DNA of 64,000 nt from Ulota crispa (Eukaryota; Streptophyta; Bryopsida; Orthotrichales; Orthotrichaceae): NCBI GenBank assembly GCA_963920765.1, contig OY987242.1:5978789-6042788 (forward strand), given 5' to 3'. The notes beneath the pieces are model-generated. The model did no database searches, was not told where the DNA came from, and worked only from the letters and a program-made list of their open reading frames with translations. This document shows, one piece after another, positions 1 through 9,291 of this stretch. Both the position numbers and the translations under genes were made by a program. Within the stretch, counting starts at the first letter, position 1. Every line of letters starts with the position of its first letter.

Positions 1-1324
1 TACGCAGACTCATCTGATCAAACACCTGTTGTGCATCCTCCATACTTCCACCCTTGGCATACATGCTGACAAGAGCACTTTGTAGGTAGACGTCCAGATT
101 GTTTCCAGCACGAAGTAGCTCCTGGTGGAACTTTTTGCCTTGTTCCAGGAGTGCAGGGCTTGAACAAGCGGTGAAAACACTTGTAAACGTCATATTGTCC
201 GGCTTGATACCCTGTTGTTGCATCGTCTGAAAGAGATCAATGGCCTCGCCATGGAAGCCTTGTTGAGCGTAACCTGTAACCATAGCGGTCCAAGAAACCA
301 CGTCTCGATAAGGCAGACCATCGAAAAGCTTCCGAGCTTCCTCCAATCCGCCACACTTACAATACATGGTGATGAGTGCATTAACGACCCAAAGGTTATT
401 CTCGTACCCCGATTGTATTATGTAATCATGGATCTTCTTGCCCTGCTCTAGAGCCGCTGGACTTGTACAGCCTTGAAGAATACTGGCATAAGTGATCTTG
501 TTCGGAGACACTCCTTCCTGCTGCATCTTCTGCAAAAGCTCGAGGGCAACATCTACTTCGCCCTGCTGCGCATATCCTGCTATCAAAAGAGTCCACGTGA
601 CCACGTTTCTTCCTGGCATTCTGTCGAAAATCTCTCGCGACTTGGAAAGGTCGCCACACCTGGCGTACATTCCAACAAGAGAGGTCCCAACTCGGGGCTC
701 TAGCTCTAGACCAGAAACGACAATCTCTCTGTGAACAATCGATCCTTTTTGCAGCAGATTAGGGTTTGTGAACGCATTGAGAAGACTCACAAACGTCACC
801 TTGTCCGGCTTGACTCCCGACTGCTTCATCATTTCGTAGCAACCGTAAGCCTCCAAGTTCTGACCTCCCGCAACCAAGGCTTCGATCATGGCGGTCCAGG
901 ATACGATGTTCCGGTCCCGAATGCCGTCAAACACTTGCTTCGCATCCGTCAAGCTTCCGCATTTGGCATACATGCTCAACAGCGTGTTCTCCAGATACCG
1001 ATTTGGCTCTATTCCACACTTGATAATGGCAGCATGAACTTGTTGGCCTTCATCCAATGCTCTCAGCCTTGCACACTCTTGCAATAAGCCTCGGAACAAG
1101 TCAGAGTAGACTCGAGTCCCCTGCTGAATCATTAAGTTCAACATCCCCAAGGCCTCTTTCAGACGCCCTTGCTTGTACAGAACACTCACATCCCGAGCAC
1201 TCGCAGAAGCAATGGAAGCTTTGAGCATTCTCTCAGGAAATGTCGCCGCCGCAGAAGCAAAGGAGGCTTTAAACATTCTCTCGGGAAACGTTCCCGCCGC
1301 AGAAGCAAAGGAAGCTTTGAGCAT
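1..1324 (-). CDS. Pentatricopeptide repeat (PPR) protein, PLS type, C-terminus off window
   Basis: One uninterrupted frame of 441 codons runs from the ATG at 1324 to the left edge. PPR proteins are organelle-targeted RNA-binding proteins that act in RNA editing, splicing or stability. The repeats are clear: GQQVHAAIIKCGIEPN (93-108), SMYAKCGSLTDAKQVFD (117-133), NIVSWTAMIEAL (139-150), SGVKPDKVTFVSLLNA (169-184), then further rounds ending at SALVSMYAKGGSMEDAQQVFD (about 416-436). The mix of LLSMYAKCG, VSWTAMI and PDxVTFxSLL motifs is the PLS arrangement. Any E, E+ or DYW tail would lie outside the window. The start is the first ATG after an in-frame TGA about 75 bases upstream. The first 48 residues are Ala/Ser/Arg/Lys rich with few acids, fitting a transit peptide, and consist of a triplicated 16-residue unit. 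GC content is well above the flanks. The RNA target cannot be told from sequence. Confidence 0.88.
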   Translation of the reverse strand, partial: MLKASFASAAGTFPERMFKASFASAAATFPERMLKASIASASARDVSVLYKQGRLKEALGMLNLMIQQGTRVYSDLFRGLLQECARLRALDEGQQVHAAIIKCGIEPNRYLENTLLSMYAKCGSLTDAKQVFDGIRDRNIVSWTAMIEALVAGGQNLEAYGCYEMMKQSGVKPDKVTFVSLLNAFTNPNLLQKGSIVHREIVVSGLELEPRVGTSLVGMYARCGDLSKSREIFDRMPGRNVVTWTLLIAGYAQQGEVDVALELLQKMQQEGVSPNKITYASILQGCTSPAALEQGKKIHDYIIQSGYENNLWVVNALITMYCKCGGLEEARKLFDGLPYRDVVSWTAMVTGYAQQGFHGEAIDLFQTMQQQGIKPDNMTFTSVFTACSSPALLEQGKKFHQELLRAGNNLDVYLQSALVSMYAKGGSMEDAQQVFDQMSLR

Positions 1325-1345
1325 TCTGTCGGGAAATGTCGGCCG
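1203..1345 (-). repeat. 48-bp tandem triplication in the PPR presequence
   Basis: Three consecutive 48-bp units (1203-1250, 1251-1298, 1299-1345) differ at only a few positions. In the PPR frame each codes for one copy of a unit like FPERMFKASFASAAAT; 48 is a multiple of three, so the frame is kept. The PPR start codon lies in the third (upstream) unit, and the two lower units each supply another in-frame ATG. Confidence 0.85.
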
Positions 1346-2014
1346 CGAATCATGGCAGCCAAGCTCCGCGACATCGACCACAGATCATCAGCAAGCACAA
1401 GGCAGTACCTGCGTTTCTCGCACGATGTGAGAGGACACAATCGTTTACTCTGCGCCGGTGATCTGAAGTGGTTCGACCTGCTACAATATCGATGCTCTCG
1501 CGAGAACACGCAGAAATTCGAGCAGCAAGAGTGAAACCTAAACCCTAGCCCCAGACTCACCTGCAACGCACCTCGTTTCTACGCTCGCGCGGGCCGCGTA
1601 GCCGAGTCTCCGGAATCGAATTTATAAACCCTACACCAAATAGTGCATTTAGGTTGCCTCACACTAATTCTCATATCTCACTCTTCTACTGCTGAAAAAA
1701 TGATTTCCATCACTGATTACTGCAAACAAATTTTAAAGGGCCTTGCAACTACAAAGCTGTCAAAAAAAGCTGCCAACAAATAAATCAGCAACGTTCAAGT
1801 TGTAAACCATGTGAAATCTAGGCATGGTCAACATATACTTTGGGGTACCCTAAATGCACTAAATTTGGTGTAGCTTCCCACAACACAAAGTGCATTTTCA
1901 CCATAATTAAGTAACTAACATCATTGCTACTATTTTTAGATAATTATTTGGAGGTCTATTCTATTCTTGAATACAAGTTGAGGCCTATTACTCATGCTCA
2001 TATGCTGTGCGTAT
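1325..2014. other. PPR upstream region, no gene seen
   Basis: This is the 5' side of the PPR gene. GC content falls from the transcript leader (about 1325-1620) to AT-rich sequence. It should contain the 5' UTR and promoter, but no element was convincing enough to name. Confidence 0.4.
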
Positions 2015-2232
2015 AAGGTAACCCTCTCTATCCCAACCATGTGTCTAATCTTGTGCAAGTATACACCTGCAATAAATTTCAAATCTAAAATCTAGGAGAA
2101 CCCTAGATAGCTTATCTTCTGACTTAGAAGATAAGCTATCTAGGACTCACCTAGATTTTGGATCTGAAATCTACAATGGGTGTAGATTTGCATGGGTTTA
2201 GACACATGGTCAGGATTAGAGAGGGTTACCTT
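2015..2232. mobile_element. Full-length hairpin MITE
   Basis: The 218 bp form one imperfect palindrome. It opens AAGGTAACCCTCTCTAT and closes with the inverse (AGAGAGGGTTACCTT), with TGTGTCTAA/TTAGACACA and AGATAGCTTATCTTC/GAAGATAAGCTATCT pairing towards an apex near 2124. There is no coding capacity. A transcript would fold into a long hairpin and could feed small-RNA processing. Confidence 0.7.
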
Positions 2233-2397
2233 GTACTTGAGCTCCACTCAAATGCAATGAAATAATTCCAATTTTGCCAAGTGAATGAATTAGCTCTTGG
2301 TCACTCTAGTAGTGTAAAAGGCCATTATTTACAAAAGACATGCTCAATCATAATCTTATGAAAATGCCCTTGAAAGAGAGCCTTACTTGGTGTAAGA

Positions 2398-2680
2398 GCA
2401 TCTCCAACAAGGGGCTTCTCTATGTGTATCCGGATGTAATTCATCTAGATAGGGAAGAACACCCCCACCAAGAGCCTCTATCCCCAAATATTTAGAGAAT
2501 CCAAATAAGAGGGAGCATCGTTTAATTTACTGGCAAATTTTGACAAGTTTCTACCACTGAAGTGGCTTCCCTCCGGATATTCTCCACTGTGGAGGGGCCA
2601 CAGAGGCAGTAGTTTGCCAATAAATTAAACGTTGAGAGGGAGCCCCAATTCCCTATACAAGGGGCCATTTAGAGAACTCA
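2398..2680. mobile_element. MITE-like inverted-repeat element
   Basis: It begins GAGCATCTCCAACAAGG, a start common in plant miniature elements. It contains an internal inverted pair: GTTTAATTTACTGGCAAA at about 2520 against TTTGCCAATAAATTAAAC at about 2613. The outer boundaries are not certain and no target duplication was resolved. Confidence 0.4.
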
Positions 2681-3506
2681 AATATGACAAATTGTGTATC
2701 ACTCTTCTCAAAAAAGAGCAATTTGTTATTTCCTTTTACTCCTATTTCTTCTTTTGGCCCACCACTCTTCCCCTTTTCACTCCTAATTACTCTCTTGGCC
2801 TACCTCTCCCAACTCATTTAGATTAGTTATTATTGTGGTAGTGTAGTTATCATTGGCATCCTCAATCCTTTTTGAACCAATGTTCTAAGAGACAATATAT
2901 GGCTATTTGTCCAGACTAAGTTTGTGGATGCTCATTTGGGTTATTGTATAAAGTTAATTACACAAGAATATTGAAAGATATGAGCTTATAGTTTGAACAC
3001 TATCATGTACTTCAAGAAACACACACACAAAATCCCTTCAACCTACAACAAACTTTGTACAGAAATAGAAATGTAAAACTCATTGAAGCTAGTTGTTTTA
3101 TCTTGTTCCATTTTGGCAAAGAAAATTTTACAAATTTGATAGAATCCATTCTCTTTTTTGGTGCTCTCTAAAAAAATGTCATAGAGCTCTTACCAAATTC
3201 AAATGATTCAACTACATCAAAGAGCCACAGTAATCATATCTCCTAATACAAGACCATTAATAAGACCACCAATACAACTTACAAAAGTAAACACAAAGTT
3301 CCTTTTGTCCTCTTGCTTGTGTCAAATTCAACAAGAATGTACTGGTTATGTGCTTGTGCACATGGGTGGAGATCCACGTCTCAATGGTTGAAAAATGAAG
3401 GTAGACTTGAGGGAACTGTTGGAGGAGGTCTTGTAGGGGGTGGAGTTGTAGTTTGGTTCTTTGGTGTACTTGTGTTCATTGTCTAGGATGGCGCAGAAGG
3501 AGTTGC
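2681..3506. other. No gene recognised
   Basis: AT-rich sequence with short open frames only. The stretch just before 3507 stays partly open in the same plus frame as the 21-bp repeat, but shows no recognisable family. Confidence 0.3.
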
Positions 3507-3674
3507 AAGGGCTAATGGAGGAGCAATAAGGACTAATAGAGGAGTAGCAAAGACTAATGGAGGAGCAGCAAGGGCTAATGGAAGAACATCCAGTGCTAAT
3601 GGAAGAGTAGCAAGGGCTAATGGAGGAGCAGCCACTGCTAATGAAGGAGCAACAAGGGCTAATGGAGGAGCAGA
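3507..3674 (+). repeat. 21-bp minisatellite, eight units, heptad-coding
   Basis: Eight consecutive 21-bp units like AAGGGCTAATGGAGGAGCAGC. On the plus strand each unit reads as a seven-residue GLMEEQQ-type heptad, as in a charged coiled coil. Some units carry in-frame stops, so this is not a live coding repeat as it stands. The frame continues to about 3862 without a recognised domain. Confidence 0.75.
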
Positions 3675-5209
3675 AGGCCAAAATCTCGTATTGTTATCAT
3701 CAAAAAGCGATGGACAAAGTGATGCCTCAATCTTGTGAGCTTGGAGTGCAAGATATCCTTGCACTGCAACTTCATTTCAAATGTTGGAGAATGTCTGTAG
3801 CATCTAAATTGACCAACCATCATGAGCTTTGTTTGTCACAACAAAATAGAGCTGTCAGTGCCTGACCATTCTAATTTAGGTTGGATTGTCATTCACAAAA
3901 AAAGAATTTCACTATTAGCTAGAATTGCTTTCTTTGCAACAACTTTTGATATGTAGGACACAAATAGAGCAAGAAGCTTATCTAAAAAAGTTGAGATACA
4001 ATATTGAAAACAGTTTGATTGTTGTGCTTAAGTCCTTAAATAAGTCACCAACATGATATTTACTAATTTGGAAAAAACACTTTCCCAAACCTAATTTTGG
4101 GATTACTAAATTTTACATTTGTGAGGATATTTTGGTGATTTGTAGTGAGTATTTTGATAATTTCTTCAAGATATTTCACCACTGATGTAATGTCTTGAAG
4201 AAATTATCATAAAAATCACTCTAAGTCACCATAAAACTCTTAAAAGTAGAAGATACAAAAGTCCCAAAATTGGTGTTCTTTCCCAAATTAACAAAGATTG
4301 CGTTCACCATGTCAATTCTTCATATCTTGTTTGCTTTGTTGCAGTTTTAGAGTTGAGGAAGGAAAATTACTTACCAAGGGCATACATCATCTGTTGGATA
4401 GTAGTTCCTATCAAGTTGACAGAAATCTTTCAGATGCTTCCTTGAGTCCAATTGAAGTGCCTATGCAGCGGCAAATTGACAATGTCACAATCTTGAGAGT
4501 TTGTGTTTGTTACCTTCATTTATGCAATGTCTCTCAAGGCTAGGTAAGCAGTTCCAACTATAGTTGGACTCACAATTTTAGTATTGTACACCTTCAGTCC
4601 ACCAACGTGTATCCCTCAAGTTAGAAATTTTACAAAGAGTCTTCCCAAACAAATGGATTGGTCATATGTGACATTGATGAGACAAAAAAAAAAAAAAAAA
4701 AAAAAAAACCCTAAGATTCAAATCTTGTTCATAGTCTGGGGATTTTAATTAAATTTAGCAACGTCTCTAAAAGATTGCAACATTCAAACAACAATAATTG
4801 TAGCATTAATTAGCATTTTTTTTAGAAAATACATAATTTGAGATAGCCAGCACAATTAATTTTTTAATTTGAAAATATCTACTATTCACGAAATTCAAAA
4901 ATTGCTCACTTGGATTTCCATTTAAAATTTTGCAACCACATTTCAAGAGCATGGAAAAGATTGGAGATAAAATACATGGATATGACAAATTAATGGATGC
5001 TAGAGACACCTACATTGTTGGAGTAGACATAATCTTCATCACTTTTTAACACTATGAGAAGCATGAGATAGAGTGTGGTGGAATTAACTCAGCACTAAGA
5101 CGCATGTAATGAACATTACCACAACTCATTTGATCAAGAATCCACACAAGCCCTAATGCAATTTGCCTCTTCTCAACATCAAAGCATGAAGACTAGAGAT
5201 CAAACCTGC
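3675..5209. other. No gene; poly-A tract and possible MITE
   Basis: AT-rich and anonymous. It holds a 27-base poly-A tract at about 4682-4708 and a possible miniature element at 4068-4295 (listed separately). Nothing else was recognised. Confidence 0.35.
4068..4295. mobile_element. Possible diverged copy of the TTTGGGAAAA MITE family
   Basis: The ends read TTTACTAATTTGGAAAAAA and, inverted, CCCAAATTAACAAAG. The inner flank AAGTCCCAAAATTGG matches the family members at 25545 and 62022. The interior is diverged and there is no clear target duplication. Confidence 0.35.
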
Positions 5210-5475
5210 ACAGTGAGAGCGGAGTGCGGGTAGAGAAGAATGGCATCAGTCAAAGGTAAGAACAACAAGGCATCCTTCCAAACAGCAATCTAGTGGGTCT
5301 TGCGTTGAACACATGTGCTTCTTTTGAGATGATGTTCCACCCAGGTCACCACGTATACGCTCATCTTTTCTATCATGTTGACATTCTTCAGATCCTCGGC
5401 TTCCAAGATCACAACCTCTAACACCGGCTCCAACAACATTGTTACAAATGTATCCTCTGACATTGGTCCTCCCAT
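5210..5475 (-). pseudogene. C2-domain (SRC2-like) gene fragment
   Basis: Reading leftwards from 5475, the peptide LEVVILEAEDLKNVNMIEKM followed by SVYVVTW matches the start of a plant C2 domain of the SRC2 type, whose family pattern is LEVxIxSAKDLKxVNxxGKMxVYVV. C2 domains bind calcium and lipids and bring proteins to membranes. After an in-frame TAG at about 5292, the same frame continues with WKDALLFLPLTDAILLYPHS, resembling the later strand with hydrophobic residues and SALTVQ, and stops near 5210. Only about 85 residues remain. There is no complete domain, and the calcium-binding loops beyond this point are missing. It looks like a broken, partial host gene copy. Confidence 0.6.
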
Positions 5476-6003
5476 GATATTGTCAATGAAAAATTACACA
5501 AAGTCCTCATGTCTAACTTACTTTGATGGAATTTGTCTTCATACAATCTGGGCTCTTGTCTAACATAGAATCCCTAGAGGAGAATGTGAGCCTTACAAGA
5601 GAAATCTAAGGCGTTCCATTGATTCTCCAATAGCACATAATGCTCCTTGATTTATCTTCATTTTGCAAAATGCTTATGTAAATGCTCAAGTGTACATAGC
5701 CCTGATCATCTTGACTTCCAATTTCATAACTCTTTCAGCTACTAGGAAACAATTGATCAATGTAGAAAGCACAGATGGGATCAAGTTCTTTCACAAAGAA
5801 GAATATGAGGACTTTTATAAGGCTTAAATTGACATTTTCAGTCCTTGCTAAAATTTTGCCACAAAGGTTTGTGAGCATGACAACTACAAGTGACCAAGAC
5901 GGAGGCCAAAGAGATTGAGATGGAGAACTCTACAAGCAAAATGCTAAATCCTTAACCTAAAAAATAAAAGGAGAAGGACAAGTTTTCCTTGGCTCACAGT
6001 ACA
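5476..6003. other. No gene recognised
   Basis: AT-rich sequence between the C2 remnant and the CACTA element. No domain is visible in any frame. Confidence 0.3.
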
Positions 6004-6006
6004 AGG

Positions 6007-7545
6007 CACTACAAGGAGAATTTGGTCCTAGTTTACACAAAGATGACATATTTATATCAACTGTTGTGTCAATTAGGATGTGGTGATTAGGATGTCATTT
6101 TGACATAATTTATGTCAATTTGTGTTGATAGTTGACATGCTTATGTCAATTTCATACTCTACAAGGGTTTCTCAAAAATGATTACAATGCAAGACGCCAA
6201 CGCTTAATGCTTTTATTGTGTTCAGTGACTTCATACACATTTCCAACATTCTTTGTTTCTGGCTCCATGCCATTGGATTTGTCATAGCACGTCAAACTAA
6301 CACACAAATCAAGCAAACTGGCTATGACTAGGAACTAAGAATTCTAGTGGAGGTGAAGTCATGGAGCCCAATTCAATGAGATGAGCAAGTTGTTGCCCTT
6401 TGCAATCTCTAAGAAGGCAATATGCATCCACAGCTCCTCCACACTGGCAACTCATGGAAGGGTTTTGTCAATATATGCAATCCTAGTTTTTCAACAAACC
6501 CCTCAAACATTCCATAGGGAGACAGAATTGGCTGGAAGAAGATGACAATTTTCCCTCTAAATTTCTACAAGTGATTAGAGCTTCCAGGAAAGAAGAACCC
6601 CGTATTACCGGCTTTATCAACACTTTTGAAAATTAGAGGCACCAAATCCAAGACTTGTGCCCCAAGCATTAGTGCCATGCAATTTTGAAAATTTGAAGAG
6701 GGAACTAGTATGAAGAGACAAAATTTAAGTCTCAAAATCACAAGCTAGAATCCAAAAAGCACTATAGAATCTCGTGTGTGATATACTCACATATGACACC
6801 CCCCTATCCTTTTGTAGAATCAAATTAACAATTTGTCATACACCAAAAGTCAAACAGTTCTAATGCGCTTTAAGACACAAGCAAACTTTGAGACAAGCTC
6901 AAAGCAGGCAAACCCTAAGCAAGCAAGCAAACCCTGAGCAAGCAAGCAAACCCTAAGCAACCAAGCAAATCTTGAGCAAACGCTGCAACCCTGAGCAAAC
7001 AAGCAAACCCTGAGCAAGCATTGCCCTAGAGAATGCATACAAGCAAATCCTAAGTGAGCACCACCCTTGAGAATACATACCAAGTTGGAATGAGCAAACC
7101 TTGAGCAAGCGCGGCCCTAGAGGATGCATACCAAGTTGGAAACAAGTTGCACAACAGCGTTGTAAGGCAGATGAGGAGCAACGGGAAAACATAAGTTGGA
7201 GAGAGTTGTTGCGCAGCAGTGAATGATGTGGTAATGGGGAGCAAGTTAAGCTCTAGAAGAACGGGATAGAAAGGTAGTTCTAGAGAAAAACAAAAAGAGA
7301 AACAAAAAAATCTCTTTTTCATCATTGACTTGTAAACAAATGAAACGACAATGTTGGATGGATGATTTTTTTTAACAAATATTAACGGATCTAATTACAA
7401 CATTGAAGTAATCAACAAAAAAATTGACACAAATTTGTGAAAATCTCAGAAATTGACACAATGAGGAAACTAAATATGTCATAGTGTCACTTTGGAAAAT
7501 TTTATGTCAACTTTATGTCAATTAGGAGCCTTTTCCCATGTAGTG
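6007..7545. mobile_element. Non-autonomous CACTA (En/Spm) element
   Basis: The left end is CACTACAAGGAGAATTTGG and the right end, inverted, is CACTACATGGGAAAAGG. Both match the CACTACAAGGAAAA-type terminus of CACTA transposons. The element is flanked by AGG at 6004-6006 and AGG at 7546-7548, the 3-bp target duplication expected for this superfamily. Subterminal regions are dense in TGACATA/TATGTCAA motifs in both orientations, as is usual for CACTA transposase binding. There is no transposase, and the interior is anonymous apart from a degenerate tandem repeat. Confidence 0.82.
6893..7110. repeat. Degenerate GCAAACCCTGAGCAAGCAA repeat
   Basis: Variants of GCAAACCCTGAGCAAGCAA and CCAAGTTGGAA recur irregularly inside the CACTA element. 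The AAACCCT words are part of this longer unit and do not form a plant telomere array. Confidence 0.6.
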
Positions 7546-7548
7546 AGG

Positions 7549-9066
7549 ACAATGGAACTTTGTGACCTAATGCAACTCAATACAATCCTATCATGACCAC
7601 AAAAGTGACAAGAAGCATATGAGGAATGATACCAACTTTAAAAAGAATTATGTAGCCATCGATTGTTTGCCCAACTATTGTGAGGAATCCAATCTGTTCA
7701 AAAGGACCTAATGTATACAATCAACTGGTCTACTTTGGCATACCATGGCAATACCAACAATACATAAATTTCAAGATGCCAAGATGCCACAAAGCTCAAA
7801 CAACTTCAAGGGAGTTAAATACAAAAGAAATGGCAAATATGCTAGCATAGTTCACAAGTGCTAGAGGCTTTTACCTCCACCTTGAAAATACAAGATCATA
7901 GATCTTGCACAAGAAGCAAAGGAGTCATTCCTCTCTCAATGGGAGAGGCATAAAGCATTCAAATAGGTTGAGCTCCGTAGGTCCAGCCATATTAAGATGA
8001 TCAGAGCTTGAATTGAGGTAATACGCATGCGCTAGTTGGAATTCCCTAGAAATGATTTCTTGCTCCTTCTTGTCCACCAATCATACTATACCTGCATTTT
8101 TATGAAAGGATTCGTAGATAGTGAGGAATATTGTTCTAATATTGGGCAATGCAGCATATGATTGCTCCACTTGCTTTCATGTGTATTTTTCTTGCAATCT
8201 AATTCCTTTAAGGCTCCAACAATTTGACCGCACATTGAGTGGAGGAGAGAATTGCTCAGAGACCCATTGAAGAAGCTTTTGAATTTGTTTAAGACTCATT
8301 ATAGATCTCAAAATAGCCCAGGCTATAAGGTAGCAACACCCCCAACAGTGACTGTCCCCTTGGACGTGACCTACATTTGCACCCAAATCTATGTTTTTTT
8401 GGTCCTTTGATTGATGGATACTAAAAAAATTGGTTGTGGGTGACAAAATAATAGTTTTGAGCAGCGTTATATTGAACAAGAGGTGTAACAAATAGATGAA
8501 AAGTATTAAGTGAACAAAAAGCAATACAATAGCAAACCTCACATGTTGATCAACATTGAATGTACAAGACGTAATGAATTTCACAAATTGGGAAAATGCT
8601 AATTTGCAAATGTAACAATGTTTTTAGGATTCAATTGAATAGGGATTACATATACTAGTTTCATAATCATGAGAAGACATTCTAGTTCACAATCAGCAAA
8701 AGTCTAAAAAATCCGCTGAAAGTGGCTCTCAAGCAAAAAGTAAAACTAAATCAATGGACCAAAATCATATGAATTTCTCAAGCAAATCCATACAAAGTCA
8801 ATTTTGTTTCTATTGCAATGAGCTTCTCAGATCTTCATGCATTGAAACTTTTGAGAAGCCTACAAACAAAGAACAATCTTGAGCCAAGATAAAATGCTAA
8901 TGTTTACCACGTTAAGGTTGTCATTTATCCATAAATAATCATAAGTACAAGCTGCTGCTACTTTTTTGGGCACTTTCTTTGCTGCGTTGTTACCCCTTGT
9001 TTGTTACGCCTTGGTGTGAGAAAATTAAGTGTCAAACTATTGTTGGAAGGGTGTTTGACCTCCAAT
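7549..9066. other. No gene recognised
   Basis: AT-rich sequence. The longest frame (minus, 8177-8584) shows no known domain and carries no codon-bias signal I trust. Confidence 0.3.
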
Positions 9067-9291
9067 CTACAGAGACTTCCCAATCTCCCTATTTAGCTTG
9101 TAAAGCATATGAATGGTTATAGCTGCAGCAGTTGTAGCGAAGCCCATGCCCCATATCTTTTCCCAATCTAAACTCTTTAACTCATTCCATATTCCTACCC
9201 AATCTAAACTATTATCTCTTCCTTCAATTGCTCCTCTTCTCTCTCTATTTTTCTTGTCCTTTGGTTCCTTGTCCTTTGGTAAAGGGGCCAT
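9067..9291 (-). CDS. Small ORF, unknown 74-residue protein
   Basis: I do not recognise this frame. From the ATG at 9291 it encodes a lysine-rich head (MAPLPKDKEPKDKKNRERRG), then a tryptophan-containing segment with the near-repeat SLDWVGIW / SLDWEKIW, then a stretch that could form one membrane helix (GMGFATTAAAITIHMLY) and a short charged tail. The order of basic head and single hydrophobic segment resembles small organelle-membrane proteins, but no family match is claimed. The flanks are AT-rich and the frame could be chance. Confidence 0.22.
   Translation of the reverse strand: MAPLPKDKEPKDKKNRERRGAIEGRDNSLDWVGIWNELKSLDWEKIWGMGFATTAAAITIHMLYKLNREIGKSL

Noticed and set aside
1173-1566. 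Plus- and minus-strand frames across the PPR presequence repeat
   Set aside because: They are out of frame with the PPR protein and stay open only because the 48-bp repeat is a multiple of three.
3507-3674. Regular spacing reminiscent of a CRISPR array
   Set aside because: The units are contiguous and have no spacers, and the genome is eukaryotic.
6893-7110. AAACCCT words suggesting an interstitial telomere
   Set aside because: The heptamer never occurs in direct tandem; it is part of a longer irregular unit in the CACTA element.
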